Shown in pieces: positions 1 through 7,853 of a DNA stretch of 8,455 nt. This stretch comes from Gemmataceae bacterium (GTDB taxonomy: Bacteria; Planctomycetota; Planctomycetia; Gemmatales; Gemmataceae), in NCBI GenBank assembly GCA_947490035.1, contig CANLGS010000128.1, forward strand, positions 1-8,455, in the 5' to 3' direction. Numbering within the stretch: position 1 is the stretch's first letter; each line of letters opens with the position of its first letter. Made by a program: the position numbers and the translations under genes. The notes under the pieces are model-generated. The model saw only the letters and a list, made by a program, of their open reading frames with translations. It searched no databases and had not been told where the DNA came from.

Positions 1-140
1 ACATCACGCGGAGCGTGATGACTACACTCAGGACCGGCACAGAAGACATCACGCGGAGCGTGATGACTACACTCAGGACCGGCACAGAAGACATCACGCG
101 GAGCGTGATGACTACACTCAAGACCTCACTCGGCACCCAG
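1..140. repeat. Tandem 45-bp repeat array with an internal hairpin in each copy
   Basis: Copies at 1-45 and 46-90 are identical over all 45 bases. A third copy starts at 91, matches for 30 bases (to 120), then diverges: the segment 121-140 still aligns loosely if about 6 extra bases are allowed. Each copy starts with a perfect inverted repeat, CATCACGC-GGA-GCGTGATG, at 2-20, 47-65 and 92-110 (8-bp stem, 3-nt loop). No T-tract follows any stem, so these do not look like intrinsic terminators. Because the window begins exactly at a unit boundary, the array probably continues upstream. The unit length is a multiple of three, which keeps a frame open across it, but that frame runs out of phase into the next gene and is not considered coding. 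Function is unknown; a dispersed palindromic element that expanded locally is the simplest reading. Confidence 0.9.
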
Positions 141-142
141 AT
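111..142 (+). promoter_or_regulatory. Short leader of the giant gene, no evident ribosome binding site
   Basis: Only 32 bases separate the last hairpin from the ATG at 143. No AGGAGG-like purine run lies 5-12 bases upstream of the start; the bases just before it are cggcacccagat. No convincing -35/-10 pair is visible. Either the promoter lies upstream of the window or within the repeat array, or it is not recognisable by eye. If transcription starts upstream, the hairpins would lie in the 5' leader of the mRNA. Confidence 0.3.
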
Positions 143-205
143 ATGTACCGCACGCTCGCGTTCGCCGGCCTGTTCCTCGCGCTCCTCGGCGTGGGCCTCG
201 CCGCC
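143..205 (+). other. Signal peptide of the giant protein
   Basis: Residues 1-21 show a short N-region with one arginine (MYRT), a hydrophobic core (LAFAGLFLALLGVG) and a small-residue end, LAA before HQ. This is a typical Sec type I pattern with likely cleavage after Ala21. There is no cysteine for lipidation. The mature protein would begin with a Pro/Lys-rich linker. Confidence 0.8.
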
Positions 206-3200
206 CATCAGCCGCCCAAGCCCGCGGACAAGGCCGCCGTGCCCGAGGGCGACATCGACGCCGTCGGCAAGCAGGCCGCCGCGCTCGAAACGCAACTCGC
301 CAAGGTGAGCGCGTCGAGCAAGGAAGGCGCGGAACTGCAACTCAAGTTAATCGACCTGTACCACGAGAACGGCCGCCCGTTCGGGCTGGTCCGCACCGGG
401 CAGGCGTTCGTCGCGCAGCACACCACGCACCCGCGGCACAAGGACGCGATGCTGAAGTTGCTCGACGGCCTCCGCGCGACCGGCCGCAACAAGGAACTCA
501 TCGCGACGGGCCGGCAGTTCCTCACGCGCCACCCGGCCGACCCCGCCGGCGCCGAGGTCGAGCGCTGGCTGGCCCGGCTCCTGCGCAAGACAAACGACTC
601 CGCCGCGACCGCGCTCGTGCAGGAGGCGCACTGGAAGCGGCTCGGCGCCACGCCCGAAGGCCAGCGGTCCGGCCGCGACGCGATCGGGCTGTACTTCGCG
701 GTCAACAACCCCGACGCGCTCGGCAAGGCCGCGGCGCTGGGCGAGGAGATGCTCGACAAGCTCCCGGCCGGCGGCCCGGCCACCAGCGCCGGCTGGAGCG
801 CCATCGAGGCGCAAGAGAAGCTCAGCCAGTGGGCGAAGGCCAACGCCGTCGGCACGAAGTTGCTCGCCAAGAGTCCGCCGACCACGCCGTACTACCTCCA
901 GTACCTGCACGCCCGCGTCGCGGAGAACTACAGCCGGTTGGGTCAGCGAGTGAACGCCGTCGAGAGCTGGCGCAAGGCCATCGCGGTGGCGAACACTCCG
1001 CCCCGCCCCGACCTGCACATGCGCCTCATCGAGGAGTTGTTCCAAACGAACCCGAAGCCGGCGGAGTTCGAGCCGACCGTCAACGACTACCTCGCGAAGT
1101 ACCCCACGCGGCCCGATCGGTTCGCGGCGCAAGTGCGGCTCGCCAGCGTTTACCTCACCAATAAAGACGCGGCGCGCGCCGAGCAGATTCTCGCCAGCGT
1201 GCTGCCCTTCGACAGCCGCTCGCACAGCGCGTCATCCGCTTACGTGCAACTGTTCGGCGCGGACGCGGACAAGACCGTGAAGGCGAACCGCCTTGCCGCG
1301 GCCGAACAAACTTTGCGCGCCGCCATCGCGAAGAGCACGCCCGCGAACGCCGCGGTGCTGCGCTACTCGCTCGCGCTTGAGTTGCTTCGCGACCGCGCGG
1401 CCAACATCCCCGCGGCGAAGGTCGCGGCGCGCGAGGTCGCGTTCCAGTTCCCGTCGAACGACGGCTACACCGGCGGGGCCGTGAACTGGTTGCTCGACTC
1501 CGCCGCCGACGACGCCGAGTTCGCCGCCGTCGTCGCCGCGACGGTCGAAGCGCGGCGGAAGTTCCCGTGGATCACCACTTACCGCGCCACGCTCGCGAAC
1601 TGGGCGCAGGCGCGGCTCGCGAACAAAGACCTCGCCAAGCGCGCGCAGGCGGCGAATGTGGCGCTGGCCGCGTCCAACAAGGAGCCGGTGAACGCGGATT
1701 GGAACGCTTACGAAGCCGCGGTCGCCGCGAACGTGTGGAGTCCGCAGTCCGCCGCGGCACGGGCGAAGTTGCTCGCTGATCCGGCCCGCGTCACCGCGTA
1801 CCCCGACGCCATCGCGAACGACCTGCTCTACCAGCAGCAGTACTTCACGCGCCACTACTCGCCGACACCCGCGAAGAGCATTGACGTTGCGAAGGCGTGG
1901 GCGACGCGCCTTCCGCAGTCTTACGACGCGGCCGTCGCGTACCTGAACGCCGCGACCGATTACCCCAAGCCCGAATCGTTCCGCGACGCCGCGCCGCTAC
2001 TCCTCAAACTGGAGCCGACCGGCACGAATAGCGACACCGCACGCCGCCTCCTGATCGTCGCGGGTCACTTCAAGGACAACGCTGTCGCGACGCAGGCGTG
2101 GGCGTGGACGAAGAAGATGTTCGACAAACACGGCTACGACAACGGTTCCGCCGCCACGATGGGCGACACGTTCACCGCGCTCGGTATGAAGGCCGAAGCG
2201 AAGGAGTGCTGGGAACGCGCCCTGACCGGCAACCCGGACACGCAGGACTACTTGCAGTGCGCGCAGCGGTTGGTCGCGCTCTTGCCGGACGCGCAGAAGC
2301 CTGCGTTTATCGACACGCTGCTTGCAAAAGACAGCGGTTGGCACTTCAGCTTCGCCGTGATGCGCGCCGACTACCTCGTGAAAGCCAACGACATCGCCGG
2401 TGCCGCGAAGTTGCTCGTCCCGGCGGCGGACAAGGTCCGCGACCGCGCCTTCGGCGGTCAGGCGCCCGAACAGGACTGGTCCGCGCTCTCCGCATGGGTG
2501 AGCGCCTACCGCGCCTGGGTGCCGCCCGCCGTCGATCCGAAGGCCGACCCGGCGGCCCCGAAGCCGGTGGTCATCACGGTCGCCGACAAGCGGGCGCTCT
2601 TCACGCTGGTCCGCGCCCTAAACGTGAACCGCTCGTCGATGGTCGCGTCGGCGGCGCTGCTCGAACTGGAAGACCCGGCCGCGAAGGTGCCGCCGATGAC
2701 GCGGTTGCTCGCGCTCGCGGACACGACCATCTTCAGCTACGGCGACGCGACCGACTTCGACTACCTCACGCCCTACGTGCAGGCCGCGATGGGCCGCAAG
2801 GATTACATCGCCGCCGCGACCATGATGGGTGGAATGCTCGGCCACTTCGCCGGGTTGGACGAACCTCGCCGGAAGGCCGGTCGCGACCTGCTCACGCAGG
2901 CGTACACGCGGCTGGGCGCGGCCGGCGGCGCGGTCATCGACGAGAAGTCGCCCATCGCGCCCCTGCTCGCGGCGGCGCTCCAACTGCGGTTGGGCGACCA
3001 GAAGCTCGCGTTCGAGACGTACCTCGCGAACCAGAAGTTGTTCGACGAACACCGGGCGGAGGTGCCCGTCGATCTGCTCGTGTTCGTGTGCGAAAGCCAC
3101 ATCGCGGCCGGCGGCGACGCCAACCACACCCGCGTCGAGGACACGCTCCGCGCGTGGCTCATCAAGAACGCCGACTCGAAGGAATACGACGACGTGGAGA

Positions 3201-6200
3201 AGGCCCGCGTGCAACTGCTGCTCGGCCGGAACTACTTCAAGTCGAAGCGTTACGACCTGTCGCGCGCCGAGTTCACCACGCTGCTGAACCGGTACGGTAA
3301 GACGCCGCTCGCGGTCGAAGCCGACTTCGGCATCGGCGAGACGTACATGGAACAGAAGGTGTACGACCAAGCCGAGCAGGTGTTCGAGCGGCTCGCCGGC
3401 AACCGCGACCGCGACGTGGTGATCCGCGCCGAGTTCTTGCGCGGCGTGTTGGCGAACCGGCGCGGCGACCGCGACGAGGCCCGCGCCATCTTCCGCAGCG
3501 TGCTGGAGCGCGTGCCCAACATCGAGCTTGCGAACCAGGCGCTGTACAACCTGTCCGAAGTGTACGGGGCCGAACAACGCTACGTCGATCAACTCGAACT
3601 GCTGCGCACCGTCGGCCGGCTGGGGCGCGCGAGCAAGCGGTTCCACACGCCCGGCGAACCGCTCTCGATCGTCGTGCAAGACAGCGACCTCGGCGTGAGC
3701 CGCGGGCACAACCGCATCCCGGTGCTGGTGACCACCGAACCGGGCGGCGACACGGAAACCATCTACCTCATCTCCGGCGGCGCCGGCAAGGGGCTGTTCC
3801 GCGCGGACCTCGAAACCCGCCTCGGTTCGGCCGTGAAGAACGACCGCATCCTGCAACTCACCGGCAAGGACATCATCCGCGTCGATTACCCGCCGGAGTT
3901 CAAGAAGGAGTTCAAGGACGCGCCGCTGCCCGACGCCGAAATTCGCATCGCGGCCGACGCGAAGCTCGACATCGCGTCTGGCAAGATCGTAGACGAGGAC
4001 GAAGAGACCTTCGGCAAGAAGCTCATTCGCGACGCGGGTGGCGAGAACCCCGACGACCTGCGCAAAGGTCTGGCGCGGCCGAAGGATCAGATCAAGCCCG
4101 GCAACCTGATTTACCTTCGCGTGAAAGACGCCGACCGCGACATCAGCGACGAGCGCGACAAGATCACGATTAAGCTCGTCGCTGCAAGTGGCGACACGGT
4201 GACCGTGACGCTGACCGAAACCGGCTCGCACACGGGCGTCTTCGAGGGCACCGCGAAGACCGGCGAACTGCCCGCCGGCGCGCTCGCCACGAACACCGCC
4301 ATCGACCACAGCCCGCTGATGGCGATTGATAAGGACAGGAAGACGACGTGGTTGAGCGAGCCGGACGGCGTGACGCCGAAGGTTCTGAGCATCGACATGA
4401 AAGACCTGAAGCGGACCGACCGCGTCACGGTCTGGACGCCGGACGCGGCGCGCAACGCGCCGATCCGCATGACGCTCGAAGGCAGCGACGACGGGCGCCT
4501 GTGGTTCCGCCTAGCGAGCACGCACCCGGACGCGAAAACTGTCCCCGTGGCGGGCGAAGTCGGGCCGATGACGACGCGACTCTTCGAGGGCACCGACGCC
4601 ACCGGGTACACGACGTGGGATCAGGTGGTTGCGCTCACGAAGAACGTGAAGGCCACGACCGAGGCGAAGGCCGCGGACCTGTTCTGGACACGCCAGCCCG
4701 ACGACAAGGCCAAGCGCGCGACGGCCGCCGTGTGGCACGGGAAGGTCGTGCAGCCCAAGACCGGAGCCGCGCGCTTTGAAGTGTTCGGCGCCAAGACGGC
4801 GGTGATGATCGACGGACGGCTCGAAATGCCGGTCGGCCCCGGCGGGCGGCACGTCGATGTCCACCTCGACGCCGGCACGCACAGCGTCACCATCTTCGCC
4901 GCGGCGAGCGTCACCACGACCACGCTCGAAGCGCGCTGGGCCACCGGCGACGCGACGAGCGAGCAGGTGATTACAACCCCGTTCCGCGCGTCCGACTTCG
5001 ACCTCGAACGGCCGGAAGCCAAGATCGCGGGCACGGCGCGGCCGCTCGGCGAGGCGGTCGCGGACAAGGAAGGCACGTCGTGGGACTTCAAGTTCCCGGC
5101 GCTGAACGTGCGGCACGTCCGCACCGTGATTCACGAGTATCGCGGTGAGGCGGTCGCCATCAACCACGTCGAGATTCGCGACAGCGAGAAGAACGTCCTC
5201 CACATTCCCACAGAGACGGACCTGCTCTCGCTCGCGACGAACGACATCCTCGAAATCTCCGGCGGCGACGTGGTTACGGCCACTTATATCGACGAGGTGA
5301 ACACGAGCGGCGGCGCGCGGCTCCTCACGGGGAAGCTCACCGCGACCTACCACAACGGCACCATCGTGCCCATCGCCTACGACTTCCTCAAGGGTCCGAA
5401 CGGCGAGGTGTACACCGTCCGCAAGCAACTCCTGCGCATCGACCCAGGCGAACGGCTCGTCATCGAAGTGACCGACTTTGATCAGGATGCGACCGCTGCG
5501 CGAGACACGATCAAGGTGCAGGTGTCCGTGAACAACGGCCCGCCCATCGAACTCGACGCGACCGAGACCGCCGAGAACAGCGGCGTGTTCACGAAGGAAG
5601 TGGACACGGCCGCGGCGCCCGCCGAAGGCAAGATCGTCGTGAAGGCCGGCGACCGCATCTTCATCCGCTACATCGACCGGCAGAACACGGTGCCCGGTCA
5701 CGCGGCGGTTCGCGAAGCGGTCGTGTACGTGAACGAGCCGACCGCGGGCCGCGTCAGGATCATCGAGACGCGCGCCACGCACCACGTTCAGGTGCCCGGC
5801 GGCCCGCCGGTCGATCCGGCGCCGATCGTGCGCTACCTCCCCGGCGCGGCCGGCGAGATCGACGCGAAGTTCGTCGCGGGGGTCGCGTTCGAGGCTCCTT
5901 TTACTGTCGAAGTCATTGACCGCGACGCGGCGAAGGACAGCCGCAGCAAGGTCATCGTGAAGTTGAAGACCACCAGCGGCGCGGAGGTCGATGTCGAGTG
6001 CGTTCTGAGCGACCGCCGGCTCGCGACCACCAGCATCGTGGAGACGCCCGGTGCCGCCCTTCTCGAAGGCCGGTTCACGGGCCAGGTCATCCTCCAACTC
6101 GGCAGCAAGGATAGCGCGTCGATCGTGCCGCTCACGGCGTCGATGCCGCGCGACCTGATCGGCGGGCCAGTGATTCCGAAGGAAGAGATGGGCGACGAGG

Positions 6201-7762
6201 GCAACAAGCGCGACAAGACGCTCGTCACCCGCGTGCTGAACCTGAACGGGTCGGACGTGGCGGAAGTCATCTACAAGGACGAGCGGCGGCCCGGCGGGCC
6301 GGCTGCGAACCTCACCGCGAACGCGCGGCTCATCACCGACGGCAAGCTGACCTGCACCGACTCGGAGTACGCGAGGGACGTGACCGCGGTTCACGTGGGC
6401 GAGCGGTTGTTCCTCCGCGTCGTGGACTTCGACGCCGACCGCACCCCGGACCGCGACAAGGTCAAGGTCCGCATCAAGACGAAGCGCGGCGAGGACGAGA
6501 CCGTCGAACTGACCGAGACGCTCGCGCACAGCGGCGTCTTCACCGACTCCGTTCTGCTCAAACCGGTCGAGAAGCCGACGCCGGGCAACCTGAAGCAGGA
6601 CGCGCCGGAGATCGAGTGCTACTTCGGCGACACGATCGAGGTGACCTACGTCGATGAGCGCGCGGCCAGCACGTCGGACGGCCGGCTCGAATCGACGGTC
6701 GCGGTCGCGGTGGTCATCGGCACCGACGGCAAGTTACAGGCGTTCAGCAAGGTGTTCGCCGACGAGGCGCTCGCGGTGGAGACGCAGTTCCACGTCGCGG
6801 AGAGCCACTTCGAGTTGTTCAAGAGTCACAAGAGCATCGGCCGCGAGACCGAGGCGAAGGCCGCGCTGGAAGCCGGCCGGCGCGTGCTGCGCGAAGTCAT
6901 CGAGGACTACCCGAACCCGAAGTACACGCCGCGCGTGTCGTACCTGCTCGGCCAGTTCGCACAGGAGTTGAAGCAGTACGGCGAAGCGGTCGCGGCCTAC
7001 CAAGTGATCGTGAAGCAGTACCCCGACCACGCGCTCGCACCGAACGCGCAGTACAAGTTGGCCCAGGCCTACGAGGAGGCGGGCGAGTTCAACCAGGCGC
7101 TCGAAGCCTACGTGACGCTGGCCGCGACGTACCCGAAGAACCCGCTGATCGCGGACGTGATGGTGCGAATCAGCGAGCACTTCTACAAGGGCGTCAAGTT
7201 CAAGGTGACCGAACCGGCGCTCGCGGTGTTGAAGAAAGACGGACTGCCCGACGCGGTGTTGCAGAAGCTCGCGCCGCTGAAAGGCCGGGAACTGTCGGGT
7301 ACCGACTTCCAGACGGAACTGGGCAAGCTCCTCACTCCAGAAGAGGTGACGCAGCACCAGGAGAAGATCCGAGACAACTCCCACCTGGGGGACAACTTCC
7401 GGGTCGCGGCGCAGGTGGGCGAGAAGTTCCTGGAGAAGTTCGAGGGGCACCGGCTGGCGCCGAAGATGGCGTTCCGCGTCGGCCAGTGTTACTACAAGGC
7501 GAAGGAATACACGAAGGCCGCGGAGACGTTCGACAAGTTCGTGAAGACGTTCCGCGAGGACGCGCTGGCGGCCGACGCGATGTTCTGGGCGGGGGAGAGC
7601 TACCGCACCGCGAACAACATTAAGAAGGCGTTCGAGAGCTACAACAAGTGCCGCTGGGACTACCCCACCACCGAGGCCGCGAAGTACGCCCGCGGCCGGC
7701 TCGCTCTGCCGGAGATGTTGCGCCAGTTCGAGGAAGCCTCCAGCGGGCTGGACAAGCCTTGA
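143..7762 (+). CDS. Giant exported TPR / beta-sandwich-repeat protein (2539 aa)
   Basis: I do not recognise a named gene. The ATG at 143 is chosen because it starts directly with a signal peptide (residues 1-21). Order of parts: helical TPR-like solenoid (about 40-1165, clearest TPR pairs near 251-285, 670-705 and 1021-1150); five divergent beta-rich repeats (1171-2175), interrupted by a discoidin-like segment (about 1383-1475) and a PA14-like segment (about 1505-1601); C-terminal TPRs (about 2205-2530). No catalytic motif was seen, no transmembrane helix after the signal, no lipobox cysteine and no sorting tail, so a soluble periplasmic or envelope-associated scaffold is the best inference. 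The YbgF/CpoB-like C-terminus and the downstream TolQ/ExbB gene (160 bp away, same strand) suggest a role with an energised envelope complex. The frame is open throughout, with even G/C-rich codon use and no sign of frameshift. Confidence is high that it is a gene, low for any precise function. Confidence 0.95.
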   Translation: MYRTLAFAGLFLALLGVGLAAHQPPKPADKAAVPEGDIDAVGKQAAALETQLAKVSASSKEGAELQLKLIDLYHENGRPFGLVRTGQAFVAQHTTHPRHKDAMLKLLDGLRATGRNKELIATGRQFLTRHPADPAGAEVERWLARLLRKTNDSAATALVQEAHWKRLGATPEGQRSGRDAIGLYFAVNNPDALGKAAALGEEMLDKLPAGGPATSAGWSAIEAQEKLSQWAKANAVGTKLLAKSPPTTPYYLQYLHARVAENYSRLGQRVNAVESWRKAIAVANTPPRPDLHMRLIEELFQTNPKPAEFEPTVNDYLAKYPTRPDRFAAQVRLASVYLTNKDAARAEQILASVLPFDSRSHSASSAYVQLFGADADKTVKANRLAAAEQTLRAAIAKSTPANAAVLRYSLALELLRDRAANIPAAKVAAREVAFQFPSNDGYTGGAVNWLLDSAADDAEFAAVVAATVEARRKFPWITTYRATLANWAQARLANKDLAKRAQAANVALAASNKEPVNADWNAYEAAVAANVWSPQSAAARAKLLADPARVTAYPDAIANDLLYQQQYFTRHYSPTPAKSIDVAKAWATRLPQSYDAAVAYLNAATDYPKPESFRDAAPLLLKLEPTGTNSDTARRLLIVAGHFKDNAVATQAWAWTKKMFDKHGYDNGSAATMGDTFTALGMKAEAKECWERALTGNPDTQDYLQCAQRLVALLPDAQKPAFIDTLLAKDSGWHFSFAVMRADYLVKANDIAGAAKLLVPAADKVRDRAFGGQAPEQDWSALSAWVSAYRAWVPPAVDPKADPAAPKPVVITVADKRALFTLVRALNVNRSSMVASAALLELEDPAAKVPPMTRLLALADTTIFSYGDATDFDYLTPYVQAAMGRKDYIAAATMMGGMLGHFAGLDEPRRKAGRDLLTQAYTRLGAAGGAVIDEKSPIAPLLAAALQLRLGDQKLAFETYLANQKLFDEHRAEVPVDLLVFVCESHIAAGGDANHTRVEDTLRAWLIKNADSKEYDDVEKARVQLLLGRNYFKSKRYDLSRAEFTTLLNRYGKTPLAVEADFGIGETYMEQKVYDQAEQVFERLAGNRDRDVVIRAEFLRGVLANRRGDRDEARAIFRSVLERVPNIELANQALYNLSEVYGAEQRYVDQLELLRTVGRLGRASKRFHTPGEPLSIVVQDSDLGVSRGHNRIPVLVTTEPGGDTETIYLISGGAGKGLFRADLETRLGSAVKNDRILQLTGKDIIRVDYPPEFKKEFKDAPLPDAEIRIAADAKLDIASGKIVDEDEETFGKKLIRDAGGENPDDLRKGLARPKDQIKPGNLIYLRVKDADRDISDERDKITIKLVAASGDTVTVTLTETGSHTGVFEGTAKTGELPAGALATNTAIDHSPLMAIDKDRKTTWLSEPDGVTPKVLSIDMKDLKRTDRVTVWTPDAARNAPIRMTLEGSDDGRLWFRLASTHPDAKTVPVAGEVGPMTTRLFEGTDATGYTTWDQVVALTKNVKATTEAKAADLFWTRQPDDKAKRATAAVWHGKVVQPKTGAARFEVFGAKTAVMIDGRLEMPVGPGGRHVDVHLDAGTHSVTIFAAASVTTTTLEARWATGDATSEQVITTPFRASDFDLERPEAKIAGTARPLGEAVADKEGTSWDFKFPALNVRHVRTVIHEYRGEAVAINHVEIRDSEKNVLHIPTETDLLSLATNDILEISGGDVVTATYIDEVNTSGGARLLTGKLTATYHNGTIVPIAYDFLKGPNGEVYTVRKQLLRIDPGERLVIEVTDFDQDATAARDTIKVQVSVNNGPPIELDATETAENSGVFTKEVDTAAAPAEGKIVVKAGDRIFIRYIDRQNTVPGHAAVREAVVYVNEPTAGRVRIIETRATHHVQVPGGPPVDPAPIVRYLPGAAGEIDAKFVAGVAFEAPFTVEVIDRDAAKDSRSKVIVKLKTTSGAEVDVECVLSDRRLATTSIVETPGAALLEGRFTGQVILQLGSKDSASIVPLTASMPRDLIGGPVIPKEEMGDEGNKRDKTLVTRVLNLNGSDVAEVIYKDERRPGGPAANLTANARLITDGKLTCTDSEYARDVTAVHVGERLFLRVVDFDADRTPDRDKVKVRIKTKRGEDETVELTETLAHSGVFTDSVLLKPVEKPTPGNLKQDAPEIECYFGDTIEVTYVDERAASTSDGRLESTVAVAVVIGTDGKLQAFSKVFADEALAVETQFHVAESHFELFKSHKSIGRETEAKAALEAGRRVLREVIEDYPNPKYTPRVSYLLGQFAQELKQYGEAVAAYQVIVKQYPDHALAPNAQYKLAQAYEEAGEFNQALEAYVTLAATYPKNPLIADVMVRISEHFYKGVKFKVTEPALAVLKKDGLPDAVLQKLAPLKGRELSGTDFQTELGKLLTPEEVTQHQEKIRDNSHLGDNFRVAAQVGEKFLEKFEGHRLAPKMAFRVGQCYYKAKEYTKAAETFDKFVKTFREDALAADAMFWAGESYRTANNIKKAFESYNKCRWDYPTTEAAKYARGRLALPEMLRQFEEASSGLDKP
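3653..6667 (+). other. Five divergent beta-rich repeats of the giant protein
   Basis: Each repeat has three signatures in order: G-E/N-x-L-x-x-x-V-x-D-x-D strand and acidic loop; a [ST]-G-V-F turn; and a closing G-D-x-[IV]-x-x-x-Y-x-D strand. Positions of the acidic loop, the turn and the closing strand: repeat 1 D1180/D1182, GLF 1217, GKDIIRVDY 1241-1249; repeat 2 D1329/D1331, TGVF 1364-1367, closing Y1715; repeat 3 D1778/D1780, SGVF 1813-1816, closing Y1843; repeat 4 D1926/D1928, GRF at 1976, closing Y2044; repeat 5 D2095/D2097, SGVF 2130-2133, closing Y2169. Repeats 2, 3 and 5 are well kept; 1 and 4 are eroded. The alternating hydrophobic pattern suggests Ig-like beta-sandwiches. The acidic loops (DADRDISDERD, DFDQDATAARD, DFDADRTPDRD) could bind calcium. 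Family assignment is inferred from pattern only. Confidence 0.7.
4289..4945 (+). other. Discoidin-like plus PA14-like segment within beta-repeat 2
   Basis: Residues about 1383-1475 resemble an F5/8 type C (discoidin) fold: an AIDKDRKTTW motif (1394-1403) like the A-x-D-G-x-x-x-T-x-W signature, then a strand pair with EGSDDGRLWFRLAS ending near 1457. Residues about 1505-1601 resemble PA14/GLEYA domains: WHGKV from Trp1531, VMIDGRLEM, a VDVHLDAGTHSVTIFAA strand pair typical of the 'L-x-x-G-x-H-x-[IV]' edge, and a closing ARW at Trp1599. Both folds commonly bind glycans or other extracellular ligands in secreted proteins. They fall between the TGVF turn and the closing strand of beta-repeat 2. 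Discoidin-like assignment is moderately sure; PA14-like is less so. Confidence 0.55.
6755..7732 (+). other. C-terminal TPR block (YbgF/CpoB- or BamD-like) of the giant protein
   Basis: Residues about 2205-2350 and 2418-2530 are regular TPRs of the envelope type. Examples are YGEAVAAYQVIVKQYPDHA followed by APNAQYKLAQAYEEAGEFNQ, and YTKAAETFDKFVKTF followed by ALAADAMFWAGESYRTANN. The spacing 'A-x-x-A-x-Y-x-L/A-G-x-x-Y' with Y-P at the turn is characteristic of YbgF/CpoB and BamD-like TPRs. Residues about 2351-2416 break the pattern and form a separate short helical insert. In known Tol systems the periplasmic CpoB TPR domain contacts TolA and peptidoglycan synthases; whether this block does anything similar is inference. 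Confidence 0.75.
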
Positions 7763-7779
7763 TTTCGTCGTGCTTTTAT

Positions 7780-7848
7780 TCTTGTGGCCCAGACATTCCT
7801 GTCTGTGCTTTTCAAGACAGCACAGACAGGAATGTCTGTGCCACAAGA
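7780..7848. repeat. Long nested inverted repeat (palindromic element, MITE/REP-like)
   Basis: Arms 7780-7809 and 7819-7848 pair at 29 of 30 positions around a 9-nt loop; the only mismatch is C7789 against T7839. Each arm is itself palindromic: the right arm contains GCACAGACA-GGAA-TGTCTGTGC (7820-7841, 9-bp stem) and the left arm the matching hairpin 7787-7808 with one mismatch, again at C7789. The element lies between the two genes. No T-run follows on the + strand, so termination is not the obvious role, though it could slow or partly stop transcription between the genes. I associate this kind of ACAGACA/TGTCTGT palindrome with dispersed intergenic repeats in planctomycetes and related bacteria, but that is from memory and not tested here. 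Confidence 0.88.
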
Positions 7849-7853
7849 GAAGA

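Noticed and set aside
1..120. Possible CRISPR array
   Set aside because: The 45-bp units are directly adjacent and identical along their whole length, so there are no unique spacers.
15..308. 97-codon + strand frame through the tandem repeats
   Set aside because: It is open because the 45-bp unit is a multiple of three. After the repeats it runs out of phase under the signal peptide and start of the giant gene, giving an Arg/Ser/Pro-rich low-complexity product typical of a shadow frame.
2098..3300. 400-codon + strand frame overlapping the giant gene in another phase
   Set aside because: Strongly Arg/Gly-rich translation, no domain, no start signal; it is an out-of-phase reading of well-supported TPR coding sequence.
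2618..4309. 563-codon frame on the - strand
   Set aside because: It lies wholly inside the giant gene. Long antisense frames are expected in G+C-rich genes, and its product is Arg/Val/Ala/Asp-biased without domain motifs.
4511..6529. 672-codon frame on the - strand
   Set aside because: Antisense to the beta-repeat region; its repeated His/Arg/Asp composition mirrors the sense codons, and no recognisable fold or start context was found.
7780..7848. Rho-independent terminator for the giant gene
   Set aside because: The stem is long and lies 18 bases after the stop, but no T-tract follows it on the + strand and its nested symmetry fits a palindromic repeat better. Partial termination cannot be excluded.
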